Notes under the pieces: model-generated
The model's input: only the letters and a program-made list of their open reading frames with translations
Database searches by the model: none
Told to the model about the DNA's origin: nothing
Translations under genes and position numbers: made by a program
Assembly (NCBI RefSeq): GCF_003367395.1
Contig: NZ_CP031417.1
Coordinates: forward strand, 3,658,001 to 3,722,000
Source of the DNA: Pseudolabrys taiwanensis
Lineage (GTDB): Bacteria; Pseudomonadota; Alphaproteobacteria; Rhizobiales; Xanthobacteraceae
DNA: 64,000 bases
Direction: 5' to 3'
In this document: positions 1 to 8,455 of the stretch, one piece after another
Layout: the number at the start of each line of letters is the position of its first letter
Numbering within the stretch: position 1 is the stretch's first letter

Positions 1-300
1 ACGGATGCGCCACACGCAGCCATGCCGAAGAACCCTGCACGCGGGCAAAGAGAGGCCGCTGCACCGTGAACGCCCCGACCGGACGACTTGGGACAGCCGC
101 GCTTTAAACCCGCACGTCTTTTTATCACCCACCGCCGGCGTTCGCATTCGCGGCGTCAGCGGAGCTCCCAGCTCTGCCGACGTCTGCGCGTCGACGTTCA
201 GTCGAACGATTGGCGTTGAACGTCGTGGCCTGAATCGAAGCGCGGCCAGCTCGGAGATGGATCTCGGATGGCGGCACGACGAGGCCGCCGGCGGAGCGCC
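1..300. other. Left edge, no supported gene
   Basis: I find no convincing gene here. The open frames across it have no Shine-Dalgarno sequence and read as low-complexity Arg/Ala-rich translations typical of shadow frames in GC-rich DNA. It lies downstream of the minus-strand receiver gene that ends at 301. Confidence 0.4.
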
Positions 301-792
301 TCAGGCCGTTTTCATCAGCTCGAGGTTGGTCGGCTGGCGGCGCGGGCGCGGCACATAGAACTCGCCGAGCTTCACCATCGGGCGCGGATTGAAGACGATC
401 GAGGTCAGGCGATCGCGCAGGGCCTGCGGCGAGGTCGGCTTGAGCAGAAACTCGTGCGCACCGGCCCGCAGGGCCTGCGTCACCGCCGAACGCTCGGCGC
501 GGGAGGTGAGCATGATGATCGGGAGGTTCGGACGCGGGAAGAGACCGGGCGAGCGCACGATGCGCATCACTTCCATGCCGTCGAGCACGGGCATGTCCCA
601 CTCGAGCAGCATGACGTCCGGATCGCAGGTGCGGATCGCTTCCAGCGCGGCGAGACCGTCGGAGGCTTCGAGCACGGACTTCGCCCCGAGGTTCACCAGC
701 ATCGCGCGGGTGAGCCGCCGCATATAATGATTGTTGTCGACAACCAGGATGGTCAGACCCTGGATTTCTTTGTCGAACGGCCTGGACGGCAT
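301..792 (-). CDS. CheY-like receiver protein with Glu at the phospho-acceptor position
   Basis: Stand-alone receiver (REC) domain of 163 residues with no output domain, so it would act by protein-protein contact in a two-component or stress pathway. The beta1 acidic pocket reads LVVDNN (one Asp where two acids are usual), the beta3 end reads LLEWDMPVLDG, and the beta5 Lys is in LLKPTSP. Aligned with CheY (SDWNMP), the phospho-acceptor Asp is replaced by Glu (residue 64 here, codon 601-603). The chosen ATG at 792 has GGGGG about 6 nt upstream; a GTG at 819 in the same frame would add nine residues. It is probably a single-gene unit. The REC fold is secure. Loss of normal phosphorylation is inferred from the one substitution. 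Confidence 0.88.
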   Translation of the reverse strand: MPSRPFDKEIQGLTILVVDNNHYMRRLTRAMLVNLGAKSVLEASDGLAALEAIRTCDPDVMLLEWDMPVLDGMEVMRIVRSPGLFPRPNLPIIMLTSRAERSAVTQALRAGAHEFLLKPTSPQALRDRLTSIVFNPRPMVKLGEFYVPRPRRQPTNLELMKTA

Positions 793-971
793 CTCGAACC
801 CCCACACGAACGGGTCCACCTTAGTTCCGAGACTCTTGGATTTTATGAAGATGATTGCTTCAATTTTTCATATTCAACGACACGAGGTTTCGTCATACCG
901 CCCGAGTCGTTCGAAATCGACACAACAGCGGGCGTTACGACGCGCGCGGCAACGCCCCGTTAAGGATGATC

Positions 972-2024
972 TCAACGATCGCCCGGCATGAAGGATAATG
1001 ACGGGGACGGCGCGAACGAGGCCGTCACGTCGCCGACCAGGTCGCCGCCATTGACGAGGTCGAGCTTGCGCACCGGCCGGGTATCGGCGAAATCGATCGC
1101 GTCGAGGTCGACCCAGATGATGTTCGGCCGCAAAGAGGACTCGAAGAAATAGACGCGGTGGGTGGCGTCGGCGAGCGTACGCCAGATCGTATGCGAGGCT
1201 TCCGGCTTCTCCGGCGTCGCCGTTACGAAAGGCTGCGACACGTTGCGCATCACCGACAGCAGGCTGGCATAGGCTTCGCGCAGGTCGCGCGGCTTGTTCA
1301 GGCTACCGACGTAATAGGCCGCGCGCACAAAGCGGTCGGCGGCATCGCTCGTACCCGGCAACGGCGTCTTGCCGCCGAGACCCTCGAACGTCTTCATGTT
1401 GGCGAGTTGCTGCTCGAACCGCGGCGAATTGGTCATCACCGTATAAGCGCGGTCGTGGTGCACGCTGGCTTTGCCGCCCTCCACGATCTCGATGATGGCG
1501 CTGTCGCCCGAGGCATCGGCCAGCGACAGATGCACGGTGGCGATACGTGTTTCGCCCGGCAGGCGCGCTGACACGAGTTGCAGGCCGCCGCGCTCGACCG
1601 CGGCGACCGCCTCCGCCACCGTGGCGAAGTTGTCGAGCGCGTATTGCACCCACAGCGAAATCGACAGGCCGGGCAGCTTCGGATCACGCGGGCCGTAATC
1701 GGCTTCCGCCAGCCACAGCAGGTTGGCGACGAGGCCCTTCTCGTTCATGCCGTCGGCGGTGCCGACGCCATAGACACTGGCGGCGACGCTGCCGTATTTC
1801 GAGGTCCATTGCACCGAGTTGTCGCCGGCAAGGCCCGAGCGGGCGATGCCGCGCGGAAAGGCCCACAGATCGCTGCGCATGTCCTCGTACCAATCCATGT
1901 TGCGGCCGACCAGAACCGCCTGGTCGTTGGCGCCCCACAGCACGCGCGAACATGCGGCGGCGATGTTGGAACCGGCGAACGGCACAAGGATCAGCGCCAG
2001 GGCGGCAAGCACACGGGTCATCAT
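972..2024 (-). CDS. Secreted linear amide C-N hydrolase (choloylglycine hydrolase / penicillin acylase family, Ntn fold)
   Basis: 350-residue Ntn-hydrolase of the bile-salt hydrolase / penicillin V acylase / acylhomoserine-lactone acylase group, cleaving linear amide bonds. The N-terminus MTRVLAALALILVPF is a signal peptide ending IAAA, and the next residue is the catalytic Cys (CSRVLWG), freed by export cleavage as the family requires. Downstream GRNMDWYEDM carries the conserved Arg and Asp of the pocket, and MTNSPRFEQQ gives the conserved Asn. I chose the ATG at 2024, preceded by GGAG, rather than an upstream in-frame codon at 2093, because it places the signal peptide at the N-terminus. 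It should be periplasmic. The substrate cannot be read from sequence. Confidence 0.88.
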   Translation of the reverse strand: MMTRVLAALALILVPFAGSNIAAACSRVLWGANDQAVLVGRNMDWYEDMRSDLWAFPRGIARSGLAGDNSVQWTSKYGSVAASVYGVGTADGMNEKGLVANLLWLAEADYGPRDPKLPGLSISLWVQYALDNFATVAEAVAAVERGGLQLVSARLPGETRIATVHLSLADASGDSAIIEIVEGGKASVHHDRAYTVMTNSPRFEQQLANMKTFEGLGGKTPLPGTSDAADRFVRAAYYVGSLNKPRDLREAYASLLSVMRNVSQPFVTATPEKPEASHTIWRTLADATHRVYFFESSLRPNIIWVDLDAIDFADTRPVRKLDLVNGGDLVGDVTASFAPSPSLSFMPGDR

Positions 2025-2171
2025 GGAGGATCTCCGCGGAAGCGTGAGCGCGATCCTAGGGACGGCCACATTGCGTACGCTGACATAGGTCAATGTCGAT
2101 CACATCTCGGTGCGCAGCCGCGCCGTGGCACGCCGAGGTGTTATATTGCCGGTGTCACAGACGAGGTTGCC

Positions 2172-2531
2172 ATGAAGATCCCGGGACCGGACCATCCGAT
2201 CACCATCACGCCGAGCAGCAAACGCTTCCGCGTCACCTTCGGCGGCAAGGTCGTCGCCGACAGCACGCATACGCTGACACTGAAGGAAGCGAATTATCCG
2301 GCGGTGCATTATTTTCCGCGCGCCGATGCCGACATGAGCGCGTTCATCCGCACCGAGCACCAGACGCATTGCCCCTATAAGGGCGACGCCAGCTATTTCA
2401 CCTTGCAGGCCGGCAGCGAGCGCGCGGAGAACGCCGTGTGGAGCTACGAGACGCCGTATCCGGCGATGGCCGAGATCAAGGACTATCTCGCGTTCTATCC
2501 GAACTGCGTCGACGCCATCACCGAGGAGTGA
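2172..2531 (+). CDS. DUF427 domain protein
   Basis: 119-residue protein that is almost entirely one DUF427 (NTP_transf_9-like) beta-rich domain. It begins PGPDHPITITPSSKRFRV, continues with GGKVVADSTHTLTLKE, and carries the family hallmark THCPYKGDASYF near residue 75 and WSYETPYP near residue 95. The function of the family is not established. Start: ATG 2172 with a GAGG-type Shine-Dalgarno (acgaggttgcc). It is divergent from the amidase, with about 150 nt between them, so promoters may face each other. No signal peptide or membrane segment is seen. Confidence 0.9.
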   Translation: MKIPGPDHPITITPSSKRFRVTFGGKVVADSTHTLTLKEANYPAVHYFPRADADMSAFIRTEHQTHCPYKGDASYFTLQAGSERAENAVWSYETPYPAMAEIKDYLAFYPNCVDAITEE

Positions 2532-2582
2532 GGACCGCGCCTCTCAAGCCGGCGCCCGCGCAAACGGCGCGGAGATGCTGCG

Positions 2583-3554
2583 CTAATGCAGCCGCGGCCC
2601 CTTGAGCAGTTTCGCGCGATCGGACGAGTTGACGCGCACGTCGAAGGTCAGCCCCTCGCGATAGAGCGTGAGCGGCACTTCGACCCCGGCTTCGCCGAGC
2701 GACCAGACCTTGCGATAGAACTGCGCCAGCGTCGACACGCGCTCGCCGTCGACGGCGAGGATGACGTCGCCCGGCTTGAGCTCGGCGCGCGCGGCGGGGC
2801 CCTTCGACGCCATGCCGACGACGACGACCTTGTCCTCGACTTCGGTCGAGTAGACGCCGAGCCACGGACGCATTGGACTTTGCGTACGGCCGAACTTGCG
2901 CAGGTCCTCGACGATCGGCTTCAAGAGATCGATCGGCACGACCATGTTGAGGTGCTCGTTCTGGCCGGCGCGTTCGCGCTCGAGCTGCAGCGAGCCGATG
3001 CCGATCAGTTCACCCTTGGGCGAGATCAGACCGGTGCCGCCCCAGTTGGGATGCGCCGGAAACGTGAAGATCGCCTCGTCCAGCACGTATTCCCAATAGC
3101 CGGCAAATTCCTGACGCGCGACGATGTGCCCGGCGAGCGAGCGCGTCCGTCCACCGGCGCCGCCGAGCACGACGCGATCGCCGACCTGCGCCGCGGCGGA
3201 CGAACCGAGCGGCAGCACCGGCAGATCGATCGGTCCCAGCGCCTGCACCAGACCGAAGCCGGTCTCGCTGTCGATGCCGAGCGCATGGCCTTCCACCACG
3301 CGGCCGTCGCCGACATGCAGCCACAACGTCTCCGCCTCGGTGATCAGATAGCCGATGGTCAGGACCAGACCCTTGTCGATCAACACGCCGTTGCCGGCGC
3401 GTTCGGTGCCGAGGCTCTCGGCCGTGAAGGCGTCGGACGGAATGATCGTGTGCAGCCCAACCACGGAGGAGAGCGCGCGCTCGAGATCGTACTCGTAATC
3501 TTCGGGTCGCGGCTGCGAAGCCGACGGCACTTTCCATTCGGTCACTGAGGCCAT
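2583..3554 (-). CDS. HtrA-like S1C-fold protein with PDZ domain, catalytic triad lost
   Basis: 323 residues with a trypsin-like domain (about 25-210) and a PDZ domain (about 225-315, with RPWLGVYS and ELKPGDVILAVDGERV). Aligned by eye to DegP, the His motif TNNHVV is TIGYLI (Tyr69 for His), the Asp motif RSDIALIQ is ETGFGLVQ (Gly99 for Asp), and the Ser motif GNSGGAL is PNWGGTGL (Trp171 for Ser). All three catalytic residues are replaced while the surrounding framework and the PDZ domain are intact. No signal peptide is visible, so the protein is predicted cytoplasmic, unlike HtrA proteases. A binding or scaffold role is inferred; no partner is evident from the neighbours. The start is the ATG at 3554. 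Confidence 0.88.
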   Translation of the reverse strand: MASVTEWKVPSASQPRPEDYEYDLERALSSVVGLHTIIPSDAFTAESLGTERAGNGVLIDKGLVLTIGYLITEAETLWLHVGDGRVVEGHALGIDSETGFGLVQALGPIDLPVLPLGSSAAAQVGDRVVLGGAGGRTRSLAGHIVARQEFAGYWEYVLDEAIFTFPAHPNWGGTGLISPKGELIGIGSLQLERERAGQNEHLNMVVPIDLLKPIVEDLRKFGRTQSPMRPWLGVYSTEVEDKVVVVGMASKGPAARAELKPGDVILAVDGERVSTLAQFYRKVWSLGEAGVEVPLTLYREGLTFDVRVNSSDRAKLLKGPRLH

Positions 3555-3716
3555 GCGTGCTTCCGCGCGTTCTTGTATCGTCCGTCACATATTATCCAGG
3601 GATGGGTCTGGTACAAACCGCAAATGTGCCTGACCGTTCCGGCCAACAAGCTTGCGCGGGCAGGCATGTCCGGCGCGACCCTTGCCAGCGGCCGCGCACT
3701 ATCCCAGATGTGACCG

Positions 3717-4715
3717 ATGATCCCATTGTCCGTTCTCGATCTCTCCCCCGTCGCCGCCGGCTCGACCGGTGCGCAAGCCTTGCGCAATTCGCTCGATCTT
3801 GCGCAGCTTGCCGACCGGCTCGGCTTCACCCGCTACTGGGTGGCCGAGCATCACAACATGCCGGCCATCGCGAGCTCGGCGCCCGACATCATGATCGGGC
3901 AGATCGCGGCGGCTACTGAACGCCTGCGCGTCGGCTCCGGCGGCGTCATGCTGCCCAACCATGCACCGTTGACGGTCGCCGAGCGCTTCAAAGTGCTGGA
4001 GGCGCTCTATCCCGACCGCATCGATCTCGGCCTCGGGCGCGCGCCGGGCACCGATCCCGCCACCTCCTATGCGCTCAGAAGGCGCCAGGGCATCAGCGAG
4101 GAAGACGACTTCCTCGAGCGCTTCAACGAGCTGATGCTGTTCGAGACGAACGGCTTTCCGGCCGGCCATCCGTTTCACAAAGTGCGGGCGATGCCGGCCG
4201 ACGTGAAGCTGCCGCCGATCTATCTGCTCGGCTCCTCCGACTACAGCGCGCAACTGTCGGGGCATATCGGCGCGGCGTTCGCCTTTGCCCACCACTTCGC
4301 CAGCTTCGACGCGGCCACCGCGATGCGGATTTACCGCGACAGCTTCAAGCCGTCGGTCTCGCACACGACGCCCTACGCCATCCTGGCGACGCATGTGGTG
4401 TGCGCCGAGACGGACGAAGAGGCCGAGCGACTGGCCGCGACCGTCGACCTCAACATCGTGCGGCGCGCCAAGGGCGAATATCAGCCGCTCGCCTCGCCCG
4501 AGGAGGCCTTGGCCTACGACTACGCGCCGGTCGACCGCGCGCGCATCGCGGAAAACCGGCGCCGGCTGTCGGTGGGCTCGCCCGCCACCGTCAAAGCCAG
4601 GCTCGCGCCGTTGCTCGAGGCGACGCAGGCCAACGAGCTGATGGTGACGACCATGATCTACGACCACGCCGCGCGCAAACGGTCGTACGAGCTGCTGGCG
4701 GACGTTTTCAAATAG
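3717..4715 (+). CDS. LLM-class flavin-dependent oxidoreductase (MsnO8-type)
   Basis: 332-residue TIM-barrel protein of the bacterial-luciferase-like family, which uses reduced flavin for monooxygenation or F420-like redox chemistry. Recognisable blocks are the N-terminal [14 protein letters not shown], the [11 protein letters not shown] motif near residue 40, [13 protein letters not shown] near residue 77, and [12 protein letters not shown] near residue 105, all typical of the MsnO8 subfamily. Length is normal. The ATG at 3717 follows the divergent gene by 162 nt. It is probably monocistronic, since a palindromic repeat begins directly after its stop. The substrate is unknown. Confidence 0.9.
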   Translation: MIPLSVLDLSPVAAGSTGAQALRNSLDLAQLADRLGFTRYWVAEHHNMPAIASSAPDIMIGQIAAATERLRVGSGGVMLPNHAPLTVAERFKVLEALYPDRIDLGLGRAPGTDPATSYALRRRQGISEEDDFLERFNELMLFETNGFPAGHPFHKVRAMPADVKLPPIYLLGSSDYSAQLSGHIGAAFAFAHHFASFDAATAMRIYRDSFKPSVSHTTPYAILATHVVCAETDEEAERLAATVDLNIVRRAKGEYQPLASPEEALAYDYAPVDRARIAENRRRLSVGSPATVKARLAPLLEATQANELMVTTMIYDHAARKRSYELLADVFK

Positions 4716-4717
4716 CC

Positions 4718-4814
4718 GTCATTCCGGGGCGAGGCCGAGAGCCCGGAATCCATAACCCGCAGCGCTGCGGCGTATGGATTCCGGGCCCGCCGCTTCGCAG
4801 CTTCCCGGAATGAC
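4718..4814. repeat. Palindromic intergenic repeat (GTCATTCCGGG type)
   Basis: About 97 bp starting GTCATTCCGG and ending CCGGAATGAC, with an inner inverted pair GGAATCCATA / TATGGATTCC around CGCAGCGCTGCG. It can fold into one long hairpin. It begins three bases after the stop codon of the upstream gene and probably also sets its 3' end. Confidence 0.8.
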
Positions 4815-4880
4815 GAAGCAATAGCGGCATGCTACAAGCCGCGCGGATTTCATCCTCGATTGCCATGAGTGGAGGTTCCC

Positions 4881-5552
4881 TTGGGTCAACATGTCAAACT
4901 CACCACAACCGACGCACACACGCTCGGCGGTTATCGCGCCGATCCGGCCGGCACGCCGAAAGGCGGCATGATCGTCATCCAGGAGATCTTCGGCGTGAAC
5001 CACCACATCCGCGCGGTGTGCGATCGCCTCGCCGCGCTGGGCTATGTCGCCATCGCGCCGGCGGTGTTCGATCGCTTCGTGCGCGACTTCGAATGCGGCT
5101 ACACGCCCGATGAGATCGCCAACGCGCGCAGCTATCTCGGCAATCTCGACTGGGACAAGATGGTCCTCGACATGACCGCCGCGAAGGAAGAGCTGAAGGG
5201 CACCGGCCCGGTCGGCGTCATCGGCTTCTGCATGGGCGGCACCGCGGCCTTCCTCGCCGCCACGCGCATTCCCGGCATCGCCGCGGCTGTGTCGTATTAC
5301 GGCGGCCAGATCGGCAAGTTCGCCGACGAGAAGCCGAAGTGTCCGCTGCAGATGCATTTCGGCGAGAAGGATGAAGGCATCCCGCTCACGACGGTCGAAG
5401 AGATCAAGAAGAAGCAGCCGCAGGCGGAAACCTACATCTACGAAGGCGCGCCGCACGGCTTCGGCTGCGACGAGCGCGCGTCGTACCGCAAGGAAGCATC
5501 GGATCTCGCGTGGCAGCGCACGCAGGATTTCCTCGCGAAGAATATGAAGTAA
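4881..5552 (+). CDS. Dienelactone hydrolase family protein
   Basis: 223-residue alpha/beta hydrolase of the dienelactone hydrolase (ClcD-like) family, which hydrolyses lactones or esters in the cytoplasm. The catalytic Cys sits in GVIGFCMGG, the Asp in FGEKDEGIP and the His in GAPHGFGC, in the usual order and spacing. The early signature VIQEIFGVNHHIR matches the family. I chose the TTG at 4881 (MGQHVKLTT...) because GGAGG lies 5 nt upstream; a GTG at 4869 would add four residues without a ribosome site. It is followed by a strong terminator. The physiological substrate is unknown; no ring-cleavage genes are adjacent. Confidence 0.9.
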   Translation: MGQHVKLTTTDAHTLGGYRADPAGTPKGGMIVIQEIFGVNHHIRAVCDRLAALGYVAIAPAVFDRFVRDFECGYTPDEIANARSYLGNLDWDKMVLDMTAAKEELKGTGPVGVIGFCMGGTAAFLAATRIPGIAAAVSYYGGQIGKFADEKPKCPLQMHFGEKDEGIPLTTVEEIKKKQPQAETYIYEGAPHGFGCDERASYRKEASDLAWQRTQDFLAKNMK

Positions 5553-5603
5553 GTGTCGCGCGCCACCGCGCGCTGCACTTGAAAGATGAATACACGATGA
5601 ACG

Positions 5604-5632
5604 AAAAAGCCCCGGTTCGCCGGGGCTTTTTT
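5604..5632 (+). terminator. Rho-independent terminator after the dienelactone hydrolase gene
   Basis: Stem GCCCCGG, TTCG tetraloop, CCGGGGC, then six T. A run of five A on the 5' side makes it potentially bidirectional. Confidence 0.92.
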
Positions 5633-5672
5633 ATTTTTCTCAACCTTCGCTGCCGAAGCACTCGCCTCAAAA

Positions 5673-5698
5673 GGAACATAACGCGAGGTGAGCGTGTT
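5673..5698 (+). promoter_or_regulatory. Possible EcfG (general stress sigma) promoter
   Basis: GGAAC at 5673, 17 nt, then TGTT. The alphaproteobacterial EcfG consensus is GGAAC-N16/17-CGTT, so there is one mismatch. The distance to the small secreted-protein start at 5724 is suitable. Only a pattern match. Confidence 0.35.
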
Positions 5699-5723
5699 TT
5701 GACATGCGTGGGAGGATTTATCG

Positions 5724-5993
5724 ATGCGCAAACTCGCTTTGATCGTGCTTGCTGCTGCTTCTGTGATGGGAACGGCGAACGTCGCCTCGGCTCAGTATTG
5801 GGGCGGTTACTACGACGGCCCGCCGCGTCACCATCATCGCCACTATCATCGTCACTATCGCGATTACGGTTACGATCGCGGCTATCGGGGTGATCGTCAC
5901 TATCGCCAGCAGCCGCGCGGCCGCACTTGGAACGGCTGCCCTCCCGGCTACACCGTGCAGGACGGCCGGTGCAAACCTTATACGGGCCGCTAA
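5724..5993 (+). CDS. Small secreted His/Tyr/Arg-rich protein
   Basis: 89 residues. The signal peptide MRKLALIVLAAASVMGTANVASA ends in a typical ASA site. The mature part is dominated by His, Arg, Tyr and Gly repeats (HHHRHYHRHYRDYGYDRGY) and closes with NGCPPGYTVQDGRCKPY. The two Cys in that closing motif could form a disulfide in the periplasm. Such small exported proteins are common in Rhizobiales and mostly lack known function. A GGAGG ribosome site precedes the ATG at 5724. A stress-sigma-like promoter lies upstream, so induction under stress is a guess. The His-rich tract could bind metal. Confidence 0.82.
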   Translation: MRKLALIVLAAASVMGTANVASAQYWGGYYDGPPRHHHRHYHRHYRDYGYDRGYRGDRHYRQQPRGRTWNGCPPGYTVQDGRCKPYTGR

Positions 5994-6132
5994 GCCAGCC
6001 CATTTCGTGACGCAGCGAGCGGCGAGACCGAGAGGTCTCGCCGCTCGCATCAATGACGGGGCGCGGCTTTGCCGGAGCGGTCATCGCCGCGGCGCGATGA
6101 GCGTTCGCCCGGCACGACCGAAATTCGGAAGA

Positions 6133-7104
6133 TCAGAACCAGCGTTCTTTGACGAGGATCGTGTCGCCGGGCCGCAGCGGATAGTTCAGCGGCACCTCGC
6201 CTTTGAACTGCTGGCCGGGCGCATTGCGCGTGAGCTCGACCGTGCGCTTGCTGGCGCGCGGCGAGAAGCCGCCGGCGATAGCGATCGCCGTCTCCGCCGA
6301 CATGTTGGGCACGTACGGATACTGGCCGGGCGTCGTCACTTCGCCGAGAATGAAGAACGGCCGATAGGTCTCGACCTCGACACTCACATGCGGCTCGCGC
6401 ACATAGCCCTGCTTGAGCCGCGCGGTGATCGTCTGCGACAGCTGCTGCGTGGTGTGGCCGCGCGCCTGGACGCCGCCGATCAGCGGCAGGTTGATGTTGC
6501 CGTCGACGCCGACGATGTAGCTGTTGGTGATACCTTCCTGGCCGAACACCACGACACGCAGCTTGTCGCCCGAATCGAGCGTGTAAGCCATTGGATACGT
6601 CGATGGCGCGGCAGCGTAAGCGGCCGCCGGCGGCGCGGCGACATAAGGTCCGCCGCTATATTGCGGCGCCGGCTGCTGATACACCGGCCGTCCCGATGTG
6701 AAGAAACCGCGGCCCGAGGCCGATCGCGTCGGCGCGGCGGGCGGCGGCGCATAAGCCGGCTGCTGATAGGTCTGATAGCTCTGCTGCGCGTAAGCGGGAG
6801 AGCGTGAGAACAGCCCGCGCGCGCTGCTGCCGCTCGGCGGCGCCGCCGGCGCCTGCGCATATTGCTGCTGATAAGGCTGTGGCGCGTATTGCGGCTGCGG
6901 CGCGGCGGCTTCGTAAGCCGGCTGCTGCTCGTAGCTTTGCTGCGCGTATTGGCCCTGCGGCCCGTAAGGCTGCGCCTGTTGCGCCACCACCGGCACCGGC
7001 TGCCCGGTCTGCGGATCGATGATGTAATACGTCTGCTGCTGGCGCGCGCATCCAGCGGCGGCAAGCGCGAACAGTATCGGCAACAACAGTTTGGCAGTTC
7101 GCAT
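6133..7104 (-). CDS. Polysaccharide export outer-membrane lipoprotein (Wza-like) with Gln/Tyr/Pro/Ala-rich insert
   Basis: 323 residues. The lipobox LAAAGC (Cys19) marks a lipoprotein. Residues 20-165 are a low-complexity segment with repeated QQYAQ, YAQQS and YQQPAY units. Residues about 165-245 form the polysaccharide-export domain (YTLDSGDKLRVVVFGQ, NINLPLIGGVQARG) and about 246-320 an SLBB domain (FFILGEVTTPGQYPYVPN). Family members form the outer-membrane exit channel for capsule or exopolysaccharide. No polymerase, flippase or tyrosine kinase gene is nearby, so it is an orphan. The long disordered insert is unusual compared with Wza. Start ATG at 7104. Confidence 0.9.
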   Translation of the reverse strand: MRTAKLLLPILFALAAAGCARQQQTYYIIDPQTGQPVPVVAQQAQPYGPQGQYAQQSYEQQPAYEAAAPQPQYAPQPYQQQYAQAPAAPPSGSSARGLFSRSPAYAQQSYQTYQQPAYAPPPAAPTRSASGRGFFTSGRPVYQQPAPQYSGGPYVAAPPAAAYAAAPSTYPMAYTLDSGDKLRVVVFGQEGITNSYIVGVDGNINLPLIGGVQARGHTTQQLSQTITARLKQGYVREPHVSVEVETYRPFFILGEVTTPGQYPYVPNMSAETAIAIAGGFSPRASKRTVELTRNAPGQQFKGEVPLNYPLRPGDTILVKERWF

Positions 7105-7178
7105 GAAGCGAATCCGGGCCGGTCAAAAGGACTTAAGGCCCATTAACGCCTCATTATGGTTAAGAAAGTCTGACCGAC

Positions 7179-7325
7179 CTTCACCCTCCCCTGGAAGGGG
7201 AGGGTCGGCGAGCATTGAGTGAAGCGAACTGCGGGCCAGCGTGGGATGAATGGCCTTCGCAGATCGCCCCACCCCGCCGGTCGCTATCGGTCGCGGCGCC
7301 CCTCCCCCTCCAGGGGAGGGTGAAG
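7179..7325. repeat. MITE-like element with 17-bp terminal inverted repeats
   Basis: A 147-bp unit whose ends are inverted copies of CTTCACCCTCCCCTGGA. The left end also folds on itself (CCCTCCCCTGGAAGGGGAGGG). It has no coding capacity and sits between two minus-strand genes. Confidence 0.7.
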
Positions 7326-7331
7326 AGCATG

Positions 7332-8000
7332 CTAAACCGCCGCGCCGGCCAGCTTGGCGCCGGTGCCGATCGGACAGGACACGCCGGTGCCGCCGAGGCC
7401 GCAGTAGCCGAACGGATTCTTCGCCAGGTACTGCTGGTGATAGTCCTCGGCGAAGTAGAACGGCGGCGCGTCGACGATCTCGGTGGTGATCGCGCCGTAG
7501 CCCTTCTTCTTCAGCTCCGGCTCGTACATCGCCTTCGAGGCTTCGGCCGCCTTCTTCTGCTCCGGCGTGAAGGTGTAGATGCCCGAGCGATACTGCGTGC
7601 CGATGTCGTTGCCCTGGCGCATGCCCTGGGTCGGGTCGTGGTTCTCCCAGAACGTCTTGAGCAACGCGTCGTACGAGATCTTCTTCGGATCGTAGACCAC
7701 CAGCACCACTTCGTTGTGGCCGGTGCGGCCCGAGCAGACCTCCTCATAGGTCGGATTGGGCGTGATGCCGCCGGCATAGCCGACCGCGGTCACGTAGATG
7801 CCGTCGCCCAACTCCCAGAACTTACGCTCCGCACCCCAGAAGCAGCCGAGCCCGAACACCGCCGTCTCCAGGCCCGCGGGATAGGGGCCCTTGAGCGGGT
7901 GATGATTGACGAAATGGTCCTTGGCGGTCGGGATGGCGCTGGAGCGGCCGGGAAGAGCATCGGCGGCAGTCGGCATTGTCACTTTCTTGAAGCCGAACAT
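7332..8000 (-). CDS. msrA: Peptide-methionine (S)-S-oxide reductase MsrA
   Basis: 222 residues. It reduces the S epimer of methionine sulfoxide in proteins, using the catalytic Cys in the GCFWGAE motif ([12 protein letters not shown] near residue 53). Further family blocks are [26 protein letters not shown] and CGLGGTG near the C-terminus, which carries additional Cys for thioredoxin-linked recycling. The ATG at 8000 has GGGAG 7 nt upstream; an in-frame TTG at 8015 is less likely. It is cytoplasmic, with no signal peptide. It stands alone, with a palindromic element downstream. Confidence 0.96.
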   Translation of the reverse strand: MFGFKKVTMPTAADALPGRSSAIPTAKDHFVNHHPLKGPYPAGLETAVFGLGCFWGAERKFWELGDGIYVTAVGYAGGITPNPTYEEVCSGRTGHNEVVLVVYDPKKISYDALLKTFWENHDPTQGMRQGNDIGTQYRSGIYTFTPEQKKAAEASKAMYEPELKKKGYGAITTEIVDAPPFYFAEDYHQQYLAKNPFGYCGLGGTGVSCPIGTGAKLAGAAV

Positions 8001-8134
8001 TTTTGGTTCTCCCAATTGCTTTGCGGCAAATATAGGCGCGCGCCCGCGTTTTCGAAACGCGGGCGGCGATCACGAAGATGCGGGGCGAGGCGCTGGCGAC
8101 CAGCGTCCTGACAAGTAGCTTCGGGGACTGGTCG

Positions 8135-8455
8135 TTACGACCTGGCGTAGCCGATGAGCGGCTTCTTGCGGCGGCCGAGCAACATGAAGACGACGCCGAG
8201 GAAGCCGAGCACGCTCCACGCTGGCGCGGCGAGGAAGACGACCATGCCGGGGTCCCACAGCACGCCGCCGGCGTAAGGGCTGATGAGCGGGCGCACGGCG
8301 GCGAGGCTGCCGGCATTCACCAGCTCCCAGGCGCTGCGCATGCTGGTGAAATAGAGGTTGTTGGCGGCGATCGACTTGGTGCCGTCATAGATCACCAGGA
8401 TGAAGGCCGCCGCCAGCAGCAAGAGACCAAGAAACCTGAAGAAAAACCGGATCAT
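8135..8455 (-). CDS. Small two-helix membrane protein
   Basis: 106 residues. The N-terminal helix FLGLLLLAAAFILVIYD (about 8-25) and a second helix MVVFLAAPAWSVLGFLGVVFM (starting about 69, in two parts) flank a loop; the tail GRRKKPLIGY is basic, so the C-terminus is probably cytoplasmic. The ATG at 8455 is chosen because the upstream extension (to 8527) is Arg/Pro-rich and would bury the membrane start. I do not recognise a named family and cannot assign a function. It precedes msrA on the same strand with a 134-nt gap, so co-transcription is possible. Confidence 0.75.
   Translation of the reverse strand: MIRFFFRFLGLLLLAAAFILVIYDGTKSIAANNLYFTSMRSAWELVNAGSLAAVRPLISPYAGGVLWDPGMVVFLAAPAWSVLGFLGVVFMLLGRRKKPLIGYARS

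Noticed and set aside
1578..2531. Long version of the DUF427 gene starting at 1578
   Set aside because: The first 198 codons lie antisense to the amidase; the family domain starts at 2172 with a ribosome site.
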